This document shows positions 44,651 through 53,446 of a DNA stretch of 64,000 bases, in pieces (the first letter of the stretch is position 1; each line of letters begins with the position of its first letter). A model generated the notes under the pieces. The model was not told where the DNA came from, did not search any database, and worked only from the letters and a program-made list of their open reading frames with translations. Made by a program: the position numbers and the translations under genes. The DNA comes from Streptomyces atratus (GTDB lineage Bacteria; Actinomycetota; Actinomycetes; Streptomycetales; Streptomycetaceae), in assembly GCF_900119365.1 (NCBI RefSeq), contig NZ_FPJO01000012.1, forward strand, positions 62,001 through 126,000. Direction: 5' to 3'.

Positions 44651-44817
44651 CACCCCGGTCGGCCCGCACGCCTGGCCCGGAGGGGTATTCGTGCAGGTCA
44701 GAGGGGTTGTAGCGACACGCATTCTGCCGCTGGCACATGCCTGTCGACCTCCGGGGGACGGCGAGTTCCAGGGTGCGGATTCCTTCGGAACGGCCACGGC
44801 GTGCTGTTCTTGCGGCC

Positions 44818-45333
44818 ATGATGGTGTCCATGGCGGGCCTGGAGGGTGTGGAACAGCCGCGACCGCACAGCGGTGCGACAGCGGCGCGCTGGATGTCGGT
44901 CGTCGAGGACGAACGGGCGTTCAAGGCACTGGAGTTGTTCGGAAATCCGACGGAGGGTGAGGTCCGGCTGCCCTCCCGTCCGGAGTCCGCGGCCACCGCC
45001 CGGGGGCTCACCTCGTGCGTGGTGCTCCGTCAGTGGGCGCTCTCCCCGCAGACCGCCGAGTACGCCGTGCTGCTCGTCTCGGAGCTCGTCGGCAACGCGG
45101 TGCGGCACACCGGTGCGCGGGTCTTCGGGTTGCGGATGCTGCGGCGCCGGGGCTGGATCAGGATCGAGGTGCGCGACCCCTCGCGCGGGCTGCCCTGTCT
45201 GATGCCCGTTCGGCCGATGGACATCAGCGGACGGGGCCTCTTCCTCGTCGACAAGCTCTCCGACCGCTGGGGGGTGGATCTGCTGCCGCGTGGCAAGACC
45301 ACCTGGTTCGAGATGCGGATCTCCGACCGCTGA
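44818..45333 (+). CDS. HATPase_c regulatory protein (anti-sigma/RsbW-like)
   Basis: 171 residues from ATG 44818. Motifs of a GHKL ATPase: N-box ELVGNAVRHTGARV, G1-like EVRDPSRGLP, and DISGRGLFLVDKLSDRWGV. There are no membrane segments and no His kinase dimerisation domain. Hence it resembles the many stand-alone anti-sigma-factor-like ATPases of streptomycetes, which bind sigma factors or phosphorylate anti-anti-sigma proteins. No partner sigma or STAS gene is adjacent. ATG 44821 or an upstream ATG at 44737 are alternative starts. A strong hairpin follows. Confidence 0.85.
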   Translation: MMVSMAGLEGVEQPRPHSGATAARWMSVVEDERAFKALELFGNPTEGEVRLPSRPESAATARGLTSCVVLRQWALSPQTAEYAVLLVSELVGNAVRHTGARVFGLRMLRRRGWIRIEVRDPSRGLPCLMPVRPMDISGRGLFLVDKLSDRWGVDLLPRGKTTWFEMRISDR

Positions 45334-45356
45334 CCCGGCGGGCCCGCGCCCGGAAC

Positions 45357-45405
45357 CACAGCAGCCCCCGGTCCGCCGTGGTGAGGCGCTTCGGGGGCTG
45401 CTGTG
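45357..45405. terminator. Strong hairpin terminator
   Basis: A perfect 14-bp stem CACAGCAGCCCCCG (45357-45370) / CGGGGGCTGCTGTG (45392-45405), 21-base loop, 23 bases after the HATPase stop. Confidence 0.75.
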
Positions 45406-45688
45406 TGGGGGCCGTGAAATGGGGGGTGTGTTCACGGCCGCTTGTGACGACCGGGCTCGGGTCATGCGGTCGTGTGACCGACTATGGCAGACGGGCGACC
45501 TCTCCGCCAAAGGTGCAGTCGTCGCATTGGTGGTCATAGTGGGACATTTTCCATGTGAATCGCAGGTGTGATGGGTCACTTGCCTGCAAAAGTGTGAACA
45601 TTTATGGGATTCGGTGAATGATTCATTCGCGCCACCCATGTGTCTAAATTGTTACTTTTGCTCCCTCTCGTCCCTACTGTGTCTGTAC
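45406..45688 (+). promoter_or_regulatory. AT-rich control region upstream of the deacetylase-like gene
   Basis: 283 bases, unusually A/T-rich for this genome from about 45530. It contains inverted repeats GTGA-TGGG-TCAC (45568-45579) and GAATGA-T-TCATTC (45616-45628), both candidate operators. No ribosome-binding site precedes the ATG at 45689, so a leaderless or atypical start is likely. TACTGT just upstream could be a -10 element. Confidence 0.45.
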
Positions 45689-46507
45689 ATGAATGCCTCC
45701 GACACCCCGGTGCACCGCCGCGGCGCCCTGCGCGCGGGCACAGGGGCCGCCCTCGCCGGTGTCCTCGCCGCCGGATGCGCGGACCGCGACGCCGCCGGCA
45801 CCCCGGCCGGGGCCGTCACGGACACGGTGAGCCCGAAGAACCCCGCCGACGCGACTGCCCGGCCCCCGTCCCCCCGGCCCGCGCCCGGACCGCACCGCTT
45901 CCCCGGACAGCCGGTCCAGATCGACCACGGTCCCCGCGACCGCGCCCGCGTCGCCCTCACCTTCCACGGCCAGGGCGACCCCGCCATCGCCCGCACCGTC
46001 CTCGCCGAGGCCGAACGGGCCCACGCCCGGGTCACCGTCCTCGCCGTCGGCAGCTGGCTCGACGAACACCCCGGCATGGCCCGGCGCATCCTCGACGGCG
46101 GCCACGAACTCGGCAACCACACCCAGCACCACGCCGACATCTCCTCGATGGGCGAGGTCCAGGCGTACGCGGAGATCGACGACTGCGCCCGGCGGCTGCG
46201 CCGGCTCACCGGCTCCATCGGCACCTGGTTCCGGCCCTCGCGCACCCGCTACGCCACCCCGCTCGTCCAGCGGCTGGCCGCCAGGGCCGGCTACCCGCAC
46301 GTCCTCTCGTACGACGTGGACTCCCTCGACTTCACCTCCCCCGGCGCCGCGGCCGTCACCCGCAAGGTGGCCGGGGCGATCCGCAACGGATCGGTGGTGA
46401 GCCTGCACTTCGGCTACGCGGACACGGCCGCCGCGCTGCCCCTCCTCCTCACCGAAATCGACCGCCGCCAACTGCGCGCGGTGACGACCACGGAGCTGCT
46501 GACCTGA
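45689..46507 (+). CDS. Polysaccharide deacetylase-like lipoprotein (altered NodB motif 1)
   Basis: 272 residues. The N-terminus has a twin-arginine motif (HRRGALRAG) leading to a lipobox LAAGC, so Tat export and lipid anchoring are predicted. Residues ~95-270 show the NodB/CE4 fold: motif 2 HELGNHTQHH is intact, but motif 1 reads TFHGQGDP instead of TFDDGP, replacing the catalytic-base Asp and a metal-ligand Asp. Motif 3 is likewise altered (WFRPSRTRY). Activity may be lost or use another base. The stop overlaps the next gene's ATG by one base, so translational coupling is expected. Confidence 0.8.
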   Translation: MNASDTPVHRRGALRAGTGAALAGVLAAGCADRDAAGTPAGAVTDTVSPKNPADATARPPSPRPAPGPHRFPGQPVQIDHGPRDRARVALTFHGQGDPAIARTVLAEAERAHARVTVLAVGSWLDEHPGMARRILDGGHELGNHTQHHADISSMGEVQAYAEIDDCARRLRRLTGSIGTWFRPSRTRYATPLVQRLAARAGYPHVLSYDVDSLDFTSPGAAAVTRKVAGAIRNGSVVSLHFGYADTAAALPLLLTEIDRRQLRAVTTTELLT

Positions 46508-47685
46508 TGTCTCCCTCCACCAAGCACACCGCGGCCCTGCTCGGGGCCGTCCTGCTCGCCGCGCTCACCGGCTGCGGCACCCCCGCCGAGAAGACGGACG
46601 TCCAGGCCGTCGGCAGCGAGGCCGCCCGGCCCGCCGAGTCCGATCGTGTCGCACCACCGGGGCTCCCCGGGATGCCCCCGGTGCTCGACGCCAAGGACGT
46701 CTACGCGGCCGACCGCGGCAAACTCTCCCCGGTCGTCAAGGACTTCCCGTCCCGGGTGTACGTCCCCAACACCAACTCCGACACCGTGTCCGTGATCGAC
46801 CCCGCGACGTACGAGGTCATCGAGACCATCGACGTCGGCCGCCAGCCGCAGCACGTCGTCCCGTCCTGGGACCTGAAGACCCTCTGGGTCAACAACGACA
46901 TCGGCGACAGCCTCACCGCGATCGACCCGGCCACCGGGAAGACCGGCCGCACGGTTCCGGTCTCCGACCCGTACAACCTCTACTTCACCCCGGACGGCAA
47001 ATACGCCGTGGTGATGGCCTCGATGGACCGTCAGCTGGTCTTCCGCGACGCCCACACCATGAAGACGGCCAAGACCGTCCCGGTCGACTGCTCGGGCGTC
47101 AACCACGCCGACTTCTCCACCGACGGCCGGTACTTCATCGTCTCCTGCGAGTTCTCCGGCGAGCTCCTCAAGGTCGACACGGCGAAGATGAAGATCGTCG
47201 GCCGGCAGAAGCTGCCGTTCAACGGAGCGATGCCGCAGGACGTGAAACTCTCGCCGGACGGCGGGACGTTCTACATCGCGGACATGATCGCCGACGGGAT
47301 CTGGGTGCTGGACGGAAAGAAGTTCACCACTCCGAAGCTGCTGCGCACCGGCGAGGGCGCCCACGGCCTCTACGTCAGCCGCGACTCCAAGGAGATGTAC
47401 ATCTCCAACCGGGGCGAGGGTTCCGTCTCCGTCTTCGATTTCGCGAAGCGCAGGCTGGCGAAGAAGTGGAGGCTGCCCGGCGGCGGCAGCCCCGACATGG
47501 GCGGGGTCTCGGCGGACGGCAAGGTCCTCTGGCTGAGCGGGCGTTACGACGCCGAGGTGTACGCGATCGACACCGCCACCGGCAAGCAGCTCGCCCGTAT
47601 CCCGGTGGGCAGCGGCCCGCACGGGCTGGCCGTCTACCCGCAGCCGGGCCGCTACTCGCTCGGCCACACCGGCGTCTTCCGCTGA
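46507..47685 (+). CDS. Beta-propeller (YVTN/YncE-type) lipoprotein
   Basis: 392 residues. Lipobox LTGC after a hydrophobic segment (~Cys 23). From residue ~75 to the end it is a repeated YVTN/cytochrome-cd1-like beta-propeller: VYVPNTNSDTVSVIDPATYE, DIGDSLTAIDPATGK, EMYISNRGEGSVSVFDFAKR and EVYAIDTATGKQLARIPVGS mark successive blades. There is no cytochrome or known catalytic motif. The gene is coupled (TGATG) to the deacetylase-like gene, so the two lipoproteins likely act together at the cell surface. Function unknown. Confidence 0.88.
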   Translation: MSPSTKHTAALLGAVLLAALTGCGTPAEKTDVQAVGSEAARPAESDRVAPPGLPGMPPVLDAKDVYAADRGKLSPVVKDFPSRVYVPNTNSDTVSVIDPATYEVIETIDVGRQPQHVVPSWDLKTLWVNNDIGDSLTAIDPATGKTGRTVPVSDPYNLYFTPDGKYAVVMASMDRQLVFRDAHTMKTAKTVPVDCSGVNHADFSTDGRYFIVSCEFSGELLKVDTAKMKIVGRQKLPFNGAMPQDVKLSPDGGTFYIADMIADGIWVLDGKKFTTPKLLRTGEGAHGLYVSRDSKEMYISNRGEGSVSVFDFAKRRLAKKWRLPGGGSPDMGGVSADGKVLWLSGRYDAEVYAIDTATGKQLARIPVGSGPHGLAVYPQPGRYSLGHTGVFR

Positions 47686-47722
47686 CCGCCCGGCCGCTTC
47701 TCGTCATGGCCCTGCCGACCGC

Positions 47723-48361
47723 TCACCCCGCGATCAGCAGGGCCTCCGAGCCCACCGGCCGGTAGCCCGCCGTCTGGAACGTCCGCACACTGCGGGCGTT
47801 CCCCGGCGACTGCTGGGCCCACACCACCGCGTCCGGCACCAGATGCCGGGCCGCCCGCGCCAGCCGCTCGCCGAGCCCCCGGCCGCGCGCCTCCTCGTCC
47901 ACCTCGATCGCGGTCTCCCAGCGGCCCGCGACGCCCCGGCCGAGGATCACCACACCGCCGTCGGCGGACCAGACCCGCACCTCGTCGCGGTACTTCATCG
48001 CCCGGGCCACCCGGGGGTGCTCCGGGTCCTCGATCTCCCGCAGCTCGATCTCCGGTCCGCCGGGCAGGGCCTTTGCGACCGTCAGCAGATCGATGGTGTT
48101 CATGTGGCGGCCGCTCCGGGCCGTCAGCGCGCTCAGGAAGTGCGGATTCATCGTCGCGGCGAGCTCGTCGCCGGGGGTGCCGGCCAGCACGGACCGCACC
48201 CAGTCGGGGTCCTCGTCGGTGAAGACCACCGAGTGCGCGGTGAACGCCAGCACTCCCGCGTCCCGGGCACCGGGCTGCCCCACCACGGTCGTCGAACCGT
48301 CCGGCGGGGGAAACCGCCCGTGCGCCGCGGCCGTCAGAATCCGTGCCAGCGCGTCATCCAT
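47723..48361 (-). CDS. GNAT-family N-acetyltransferase
   Basis: 212 residues. The C-terminal ~90 residues have the GNAT acetyl-CoA loop, EVDEEARGRGLGERLARAAR (R/Q-x-x-G-x-G/A), and a final QSPGNARSVRTFQTAGYRPV. The N-terminal half is unlike typical single-domain GNATs and may bind a specific substrate. Start ATG 48361 follows GGAACG; an upstream extension in the same frame looks non-coding. Convergent with the beta-propeller gene. The target amine cannot be inferred. Confidence 0.85.
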   Translation of the reverse strand: MDDALARILTAAAHGRFPPPDGSTTVVGQPGARDAGVLAFTAHSVVFTDEDPDWVRSVLAGTPGDELAATMNPHFLSALTARSGRHMNTIDLLTVAKALPGGPEIELREIEDPEHPRVARAMKYRDEVRVWSADGGVVILGRGVAGRWETAIEVDEEARGRGLGERLARAARHLVPDAVVWAQQSPGNARSVRTFQTAGYRPVGSEALLIAG

Positions 48362-48479
48362 GCGCGTTCCGCTCCCCGGTCCGGTCCGTGGTCCGCCGGG
48401 CGGCGGACCTCCCAGCAATGATCGACTACCGGCCGCCGCGAACGCCATCGGTCACGACCGTTAATCTGACCCCCGTCAG

Positions 48480-48512
48480 TCAGGCATTGGTCAGGCATTG
48501 ATCAGGCATTAC
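48480..48512 (+). repeat. Three tandem 11-bp repeats upstream of the EF-hand gene
   Basis: TCAGGCATTGG-TCAGGCATTGA-TCAGGCATTAC: three near-perfect 11-base units ending 14 bases before the GTG start. The one-helical-turn period would put identical faces in register, suggesting cooperative protein binding. They also overlap the likely 5' leader. Confidence 0.6.
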
Positions 48513-48526
48513 GAAGGGGCAGAACT

Positions 48527-48742
48527 GTGGCGGACATAGAGTCGGCGCGCAAGGCATTCGAGCGGTTCGATGTGAACGGCGACGGGCTGATCTCGGCCGC
48601 CGAGTACAAGAGCGTGATGGCTCAGCTCGGCGACCCCTACGTCACCGAGCCGGTGGCCCAGGCCGTCATCAACTCGCACGACGCCAACGGCGACGGGCTG
48701 CTCACGTTCGACGAGTTCTGGGCGGCGCAGAACAAGGACTGA
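48527..48742 (+). CDS. Small EF-hand calcium-binding protein
   Basis: 71 residues with two canonical EF-hand loops: DVNGDGLISAAE (residues ~15-26) and DANGDGLLTFDE (~52-63), each with Asp/Asn ligands at 1, 3, 5 and Glu at 12. It has no signal peptide or membrane segment, so it is a cytoplasmic Ca sensor or buffer, like the two-EF-hand proteins characterised in Streptomyces. GTG start at 48527, AAGGGG about 9 bases upstream. Three 11-bp tandem repeats lie just before it and a hairpin just after. Confidence 0.92.
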   Translation: MADIESARKAFERFDVNGDGLISAAEYKSVMAQLGDPYVTEPVAQAVINSHDANGDGLLTFDEFWAAQNKD

Positions 48743-48753
48743 TCCCCGAAGGA

Positions 48754-48775
48754 CCCCCGGCCCGCGGGCCGGGGG
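48754..48775. terminator. Palindromic hairpin between EF-hand and esterase genes
   Basis: CCCCCGGCCCG-CGGGCCGGGGG, perfect 11-bp palindrome lying between convergent genes. It probably terminates both. Confidence 0.65.
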
Positions 48776-48793
48776 CCGCCGTCGGTGCCGCGG

Positions 48794-50281
48794 TCAGGCG
48801 TTCTTGCGGTACGGAGCCCAGCCGCGCAGCTCCTCGTCGCGCGGGGCCCGCAGCACGGCAGGCTTCCCGGGGCCGAAGCCCATCACCGGGCGCGAGGCGT
48901 CCCAGGCCGGCCAGCCGGGGTCACCGGACCCGGCGAACGCCACCCACGCCGCGTGCATCGCGTCGGCCAGCTCCTGCGGCGCGTCCGCACCGGCCAGCGC
49001 CACCGCGTCGGGCATCTCCAGGGTGTCGAAGACGAAGCCGATCTCCAGCGCGTGACAGGCACCGAGCCGCAGTACCGGGGACGGCCAGCCGAACTCGTAG
49101 AGATGGGTGCTTCCCCGGGCCTCCGTGCGGGCGTCGGCCACCCGGTTCAGCGGGACCCGCAGCAGCAGATCGGTGGCGAGCGCCCCGAGCAGCTCACCCG
49201 GCGTGGCACCCGGCCGGTTCGCCCGGTACGTACGCGTCGTGGCGCCCGGCACCTTGAACTTCAGCAGGGCCAGCCTGAGCTTGAACGCGGACAGCCGCTC
49301 CGTCAGACCGCTGGGCACGAACCAGAGCCGGTACTCCTCGCTGTTCGAGCCCATCAGCAGATCGACGCCCGACGCGGCGCCGTCCAGCAGCGCTTCGAGC
49401 GGATCGCGGGGCAGCACATCGCCGTCCACCACGATCTGGAAGGAGTTCCCGCCGGTCAGCGGGGAGCCGCCGGACGTCACCTCGGTCTGCGCGGCCAGCA
49501 GCGCCGCCGGATCCACCGCCGCCAGCGCCCCGGCCGTCGCCTCGACCCCGAGCCGCTTGGCGATCAGCTCCGTGGTGCGGCGGGCGGCCGCGCCCAGCGG
49601 CAGTGCGGTCGGAGCACCGCTCTGCAGCACCGCCCGCCGGAACAGGCCCTGTGCCCGCGGGGCGGCCAGCAGGGCGCCGATGCTGATCGCCCCCGCCGAC
49701 TCGCCGCACACCGTCACCAGGTCCGGATCGCCGCCGAACGCCGCGATGTTCTCCCGCACCCAGGCCAGCGCCGCGATCTGGTCGAGCAGCCCCCGGTTGG
49801 CGGGCGCGTCCGGGAACACCCCGAACCCCTCGATGCCGAGCCGGTAGTTGACCGACACCAGGACCACACCGTCACGGGCGAACGCGGTCCCGTCGTACAG
49901 CGGAACCGCCGACGAGCCGTGCAGCAGCGAGCCGCCGTGGATCCAGACGAGCACCGGCAGCCCGGTGCGGGCCGGGGACGGCGTCCACACATTGAGGTTG
50001 AGACAGCCGTCGCCCGCCACGTCGGGGTCGGGCAGCAGCCGGTCCAGCGGCGGGGAGTACGGCCGCTTGGGCGCGGTCGGCCCGAACGCCAGCGCGTCCC
50101 GCACCCCCTCCCAGGGCTCGGGCGGCTCGGGCGCCCGGAAGCGCAGGGCGCCGACCGGCGCGGCGGCGTACGGGATGCCTCGGAAGACGGCGACGCCCCG
50201 CTCCACCGTGCCGCGCACCGTCCCGTGGACCGTACTGACCTGGAGGGACGTCCCGGATATCGGAGAGGGTACGGAAGACAT
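48794..50281 (-). CDS. Type-B carboxylesterase (alpha/beta-hydrolase)
   Basis: 495 residues, typical carboxylesterase/para-nitrobenzyl esterase size. Nucleophile Ser in GESAGAISIG, oxyanion HGGSLLHG, and catalytic His in GACHALEIGFVF. It lacks a signal peptide, hence is cytoplasmic. It lies 108 bases downstream of an acyl-CoA ligase on the same strand, with a PucR regulator divergent from that ligase. The pair may process an ester and then activate the acid, but no substrate is indicated. Confidence 0.92.
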   Translation of the reverse strand: MSSVPSPISGTSLQVSTVHGTVRGTVERGVAVFRGIPYAAAPVGALRFRAPEPPEPWEGVRDALAFGPTAPKRPYSPPLDRLLPDPDVAGDGCLNLNVWTPSPARTGLPVLVWIHGGSLLHGSSAVPLYDGTAFARDGVVLVSVNYRLGIEGFGVFPDAPANRGLLDQIAALAWVRENIAAFGGDPDLVTVCGESAGAISIGALLAAPRAQGLFRRAVLQSGAPTALPLGAAARRTTELIAKRLGVEATAGALAAVDPAALLAAQTEVTSGGSPLTGGNSFQIVVDGDVLPRDPLEALLDGAASGVDLLMGSNSEEYRLWFVPSGLTERLSAFKLRLALLKFKVPGATTRTYRANRPGATPGELLGALATDLLLRVPLNRVADARTEARGSTHLYEFGWPSPVLRLGACHALEIGFVFDTLEMPDAVALAGADAPQELADAMHAAWVAFAGSGDPGWPAWDASRPVMGFGPGKPAVLRAPRDEELRGWAPYRKNA

Positions 50282-50389
50282 GAGGTTCAGCCCTTCTGCG
50301 GTGCGAACGCGGACCGGTGACCCGATACGTACCCGGTCCGGGGCCCCGTCGACCCGGACCGGCCGGTGCCGGGGTGACGGGGGCGGGGG

Positions 50390-51889
50390 TCAGGAGGAGG
50401 ACGGTGCCGTCAGGGCCCGCTTGAGGACCTTGCCGGTCGGTCCCAGCGGCAGCGAGCCGGTGAACCGCACGATCCGCGGATACTTGTGCCGCCCGAGCCG
50501 CTCCCTGGACCAGTCGATCAGCTCCTCCTCCGTCACCGCCTCCGCCCCGGCGCGCAGGACGACGACCGCGCAGATCTCCTCGCCCCGGGCCTCGTCGGGC
50601 ACGCCGATCACCGCGACCTCGGAGACCGCCGGATGGCGGACCAGCACCTCCTCGACCTCGCGCGGATAGACGTTGAAGCCGCCCCGGATGACCAGGTCCT
50701 TCTTCCGGTCGACGATGCTCAGGAAGCCGTCCTCGTCCCGGACCCCGAGATCCCCGGTGCGGAACCAGCCGTCGACCACCGCCGCGGCCGTCGCCGCCGG
50801 GTCGTCGAGATACCCGGCGAACACGTTGTGGCCGCGCACCACCACCTCGCCGACCTCGCCGTCCGGGAGCAGCACCACCGCGTCCTCCACCGCCGCGTCC
50901 GCCACACCCGTCTCCACGCCCCAGATCGGGTGGCCGATCGAGCCGGGGCGGAGGCCGAGCTCCGGCTGGTTGAAGGTGGCGACCGGGGAGGTCTCGGTCA
51001 GCCCGTAGCCCTCCAGGACCTGCGTCGAGAAGGTGTCCTCGAAGCGTTCGAGCACGGCGACGGGGAGGGCCGCGCCGCCCGAGACGGCGGCGCGCAGCCT
51101 CGTCCGGTCCCGCGTCCCGGTCTCCTGCGCCGCCGCCTCGACCAGGGCGTGGTACATCGTCGGTACGCCCATGAAGACGCTCACCCCCTCGGCGGCCAGC
51201 AGCTCCAGCGCGCCCGCGCCGCTGAAGCGCGGCATGAGGACGAGCGTCGCCCCGGCCCGGAGCGTCGCGTTCATCGCACAGGTCTGCCCGTAGGAGTGGA
51301 AGAGCGGCAGACAGCCGAGGACCACGTCGTCGACACCGAGCCCCAGCAGGTCGTGGGCGATCACGGAGGCGTTCATCACGAGGTTGAGGTGGGTGAGCAG
51401 CGCCCCCTTGGGCTGCCCGGTCGTGCCGCTGGTGTAAAGGATCACCGCGGTGTCCTCCGGGGCCGCCGGCTCCGGCGCGGGCAGCGGGTCGCCGCCCGTG
51501 GGTACGCCGTGCACCGCCCGGACCCCGGCTGCGCGCGCCGCCTCCTCGGCGACCGGCCACATCGGACCGTCGGCGATCAGCGCGACGGAACCGCTGTGCC
51601 GCAGCACGTACGCCACCTCTTCGGCCACCAGCAGCCCGTGCACCGGGACCACCGTCGCCCCGGCGGCCAGCGCGCCGTAGTACGCGTACAGGAAGTCCGC
51701 CGAATTGGGCAGCAGCACCGCGACCCGGTCGCCCGGCCGGACCCCGGACGCCCGCAGCGCGCCCGCACAGCGCAGGGCCCCCGCCCACAGCTCGCGGTAG
51801 CCGGTCCGGGTGCCCGAATCGACCACGGCGACGCGGTCGGGGTGCTTGCGGGCCGACTCGCCCAGGATGGTTGCGACGCTGAGAAACAT
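50390..51889 (-). CDS. Acyl-CoA ligase (AMP-binding, fatty acid/aryl type)
   Basis: 499 residues. Core motifs of the ANL superfamily: P-loop YTSGTTGQPKGALLTHLNL, YGLTETSPVATFN, and the C-terminal IVDRKKDLVIRGGFNVYPRE with catalytic Lys in PLGPTGKVLKRAL. It activates a carboxylate with ATP and CoA. It is preceded by a divergent PucR-family regulator (178-base gap) and followed by a carboxylesterase. Such PucR-adjacent ligases often degrade aromatic or fatty acids. Substrate unknown. Confidence 0.93.
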   Translation of the reverse strand: MFLSVATILGESARKHPDRVAVVDSGTRTGYRELWAGALRCAGALRASGVRPGDRVAVLLPNSADFLYAYYGALAAGATVVPVHGLLVAEEVAYVLRHSGSVALIADGPMWPVAEEAARAAGVRAVHGVPTGGDPLPAPEPAAPEDTAVILYTSGTTGQPKGALLTHLNLVMNASVIAHDLLGLGVDDVVLGCLPLFHSYGQTCAMNATLRAGATLVLMPRFSGAGALELLAAEGVSVFMGVPTMYHALVEAAAQETGTRDRTRLRAAVSGGAALPVAVLERFEDTFSTQVLEGYGLTETSPVATFNQPELGLRPGSIGHPIWGVETGVADAAVEDAVVLLPDGEVGEVVVRGHNVFAGYLDDPAATAAAVVDGWFRTGDLGVRDEDGFLSIVDRKKDLVIRGGFNVYPREVEEVLVRHPAVSEVAVIGVPDEARGEEICAVVVLRAGAEAVTEEELIDWSRERLGRHKYPRIVRFTGSLPLGPTGKVLKRALTAPSSS

Positions 51890-51957
51890 GACACGCTCCA
51901 GGAAACATGGCGTTCACACGGCTGCTCCTGCTCAGAATCGGCCGTGCCCCCGGTTTC

Positions 51958-51968
51958 GCACAATGTGC
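51958..51968. promoter_or_regulatory. Possible operator in the ligase/PucR divergent region
   Basis: GCACA-A-TGTGC, an 11-base perfect palindrome, with a related half-repeat CACCATGTGT 19 bases on. It is a candidate PucR-family binding site. The 177-base intergenic region contains no gene. Confidence 0.4.
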
Positions 51969-52066
51969 AGTTGCCCACCATGTGTAATGGCCACCTGGGC
52001 AGCAGCCACGCGGAGCGGACCATGGCAAGGCATCCGCATAACGCGCGTGGGCGTTAGCCTTCGGTC

Positions 52067-53368
52067 ATGGCGCAGAACCCGGCTGCCCGAGCCCCTCGCT
52101 CCGAAGCCCCTCGTTCCGACGGACCCCGCGACGGCGAGCTGCGCCGTGCCCTGGCCGTCGCCCTTCTGCCGGGGATCGACGAGCTGACCCGGCGGGTCGT
52201 CGACGACATCCACGCGCACAGCGGTACGTACGCCTCCGGCTCGCCCGTCAGCCGGGACGACCTGTGGGAGATCTGCCGCGACAACCTGCTGCGTGCCCTG
52301 GAGGACTTCGGCGGGCTGCCGTCCAGCGAGGGCGACGGCGAGCACGCGGCGCGCGAGACGGGGCGACGGCGCGCGGAGCAGGACGTACCGCTGGACACCG
52401 TGCTCCAGGCCTACCGGCGCGGGGGCCGGGTGATGTGGCAGGTGATGGCCGAGCATCTGCGGGCGACGCGCGGGACACCGGAGGCCGTGGGGCCGGTCGC
52501 GGGCGACCGGGACACCGAGCTCGACATGGCGGGTGCCGTGTGGGAGACCATCGACCGCTACTCGCTGGTGATGGCGGAGTCGTACCGGCTGACCCAGCTG
52601 GAGATGCAGGGCAGGCAGGACACCCGCCGCGTCGCCCTCTTCGAGGCCCTGCTCGACGGGCGCGGCGACGACCCGGCGGTCGCGGCGGCGGCCTCCGCGG
52701 CGCTGGGCGTGCCGGTCCACGACCGGTACGTCATCGTCGTCGCCGCCCAGGACCCGGCCGCACCGCCCAACCCGGCCCCCGTCCTCGACGACCACGGCAT
52801 CTGGTCCTTCTGGCGGCCCCGGTCGGGCCGGTACGCGGGAATCGTGCGGCTGGCCGCGGGGGAATCCGGCGTCCTGCTCGACCTGCTGCGCCGCCGCACC
52901 GGCGCCACCGCGGGTGTGTCACCGGAGTTCGACCGGCTCGCCCAGGCGGGCAGGGCCCTGCGCCTGGCCGAGCAGGCGCTGCGCACGCTGCCCGCGGGGA
53001 GCGGCGAGGCGGCGGCCTTCGACGACCGGCTCGCGGAGGTGCTCCTGGTCGGCCGGCCGGAGATCGCCGAACGCATCGTCATCACACAGCTGGGCGGCGT
53101 CCTGGACACGGCGGCCGAACGCGAGGTTCTGCTCACCACCCTCCGGGTCTGGCTCGACCACGGCTGCTCGGCGGTGCGGGCGGCCGAGCTGCTCTACTGC
53201 CACCGCAACACGGTCCTCAACCGGATCGGCCGGATCGCCGAACTCACCGGCCGGTCCGCCGAGTCGGGCGAGGTGCGACTGGGGTGGGCGCTGGCCCTGC
53301 GGGCGCTGCCGCTGATCGGCGCCGAGGGCGAACGGGCGCCGGTGGACGGCGACGTGGGCCGGACCTGA
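52067..53368 (+). CDS. PucR-family transcriptional regulator
   Basis: 433 residues. An N-terminal sensory region (~1-160) leads to a GGDEF-like/middle segment and the C-terminal PucR HTH: LDHGCSAVRAAELLYCHRNTVLNRIGRI (residues ~363-392, HTH_30). Members activate or repress purine, allantoin or fatty/aromatic acid catabolism genes, and some are autoregulated. It is divergent from the acyl-CoA ligase/carboxylesterase pair and is the obvious regulator. Start ATG 52067, with a weak ribosome-binding site. The effector is unknown. Confidence 0.88.
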   Translation: MAQNPAARAPRSEAPRSDGPRDGELRRALAVALLPGIDELTRRVVDDIHAHSGTYASGSPVSRDDLWEICRDNLLRALEDFGGLPSSEGDGEHAARETGRRRAEQDVPLDTVLQAYRRGGRVMWQVMAEHLRATRGTPEAVGPVAGDRDTELDMAGAVWETIDRYSLVMAESYRLTQLEMQGRQDTRRVALFEALLDGRGDDPAVAAAASAALGVPVHDRYVIVVAAQDPAAPPNPAPVLDDHGIWSFWRPRSGRYAGIVRLAAGESGVLLDLLRRRTGATAGVSPEFDRLAQAGRALRLAEQALRTLPAGSGEAAAFDDRLAEVLLVGRPEIAERIVITQLGGVLDTAAEREVLLTTLRVWLDHGCSAVRAAELLYCHRNTVLNRIGRIAELTGRSAESGEVRLGWALALRALPLIGAEGERAPVDGDVGRT

Positions 53369-53446
53369 CCGTGCGGGCCGCCGCGCGGGACCGGAGGCCG
53401 CTGCCGGGCCTCCGGTCGTCGGCTCCCGCGCCGTACCGATGGTGTG

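Noticed and set aside
44690..44820. Reverse-strand gene or tRNA upstream of the HATPase gene
   Set aside because: The reverse frame has low-complexity, non-conserved sequence and no tRNA folds.
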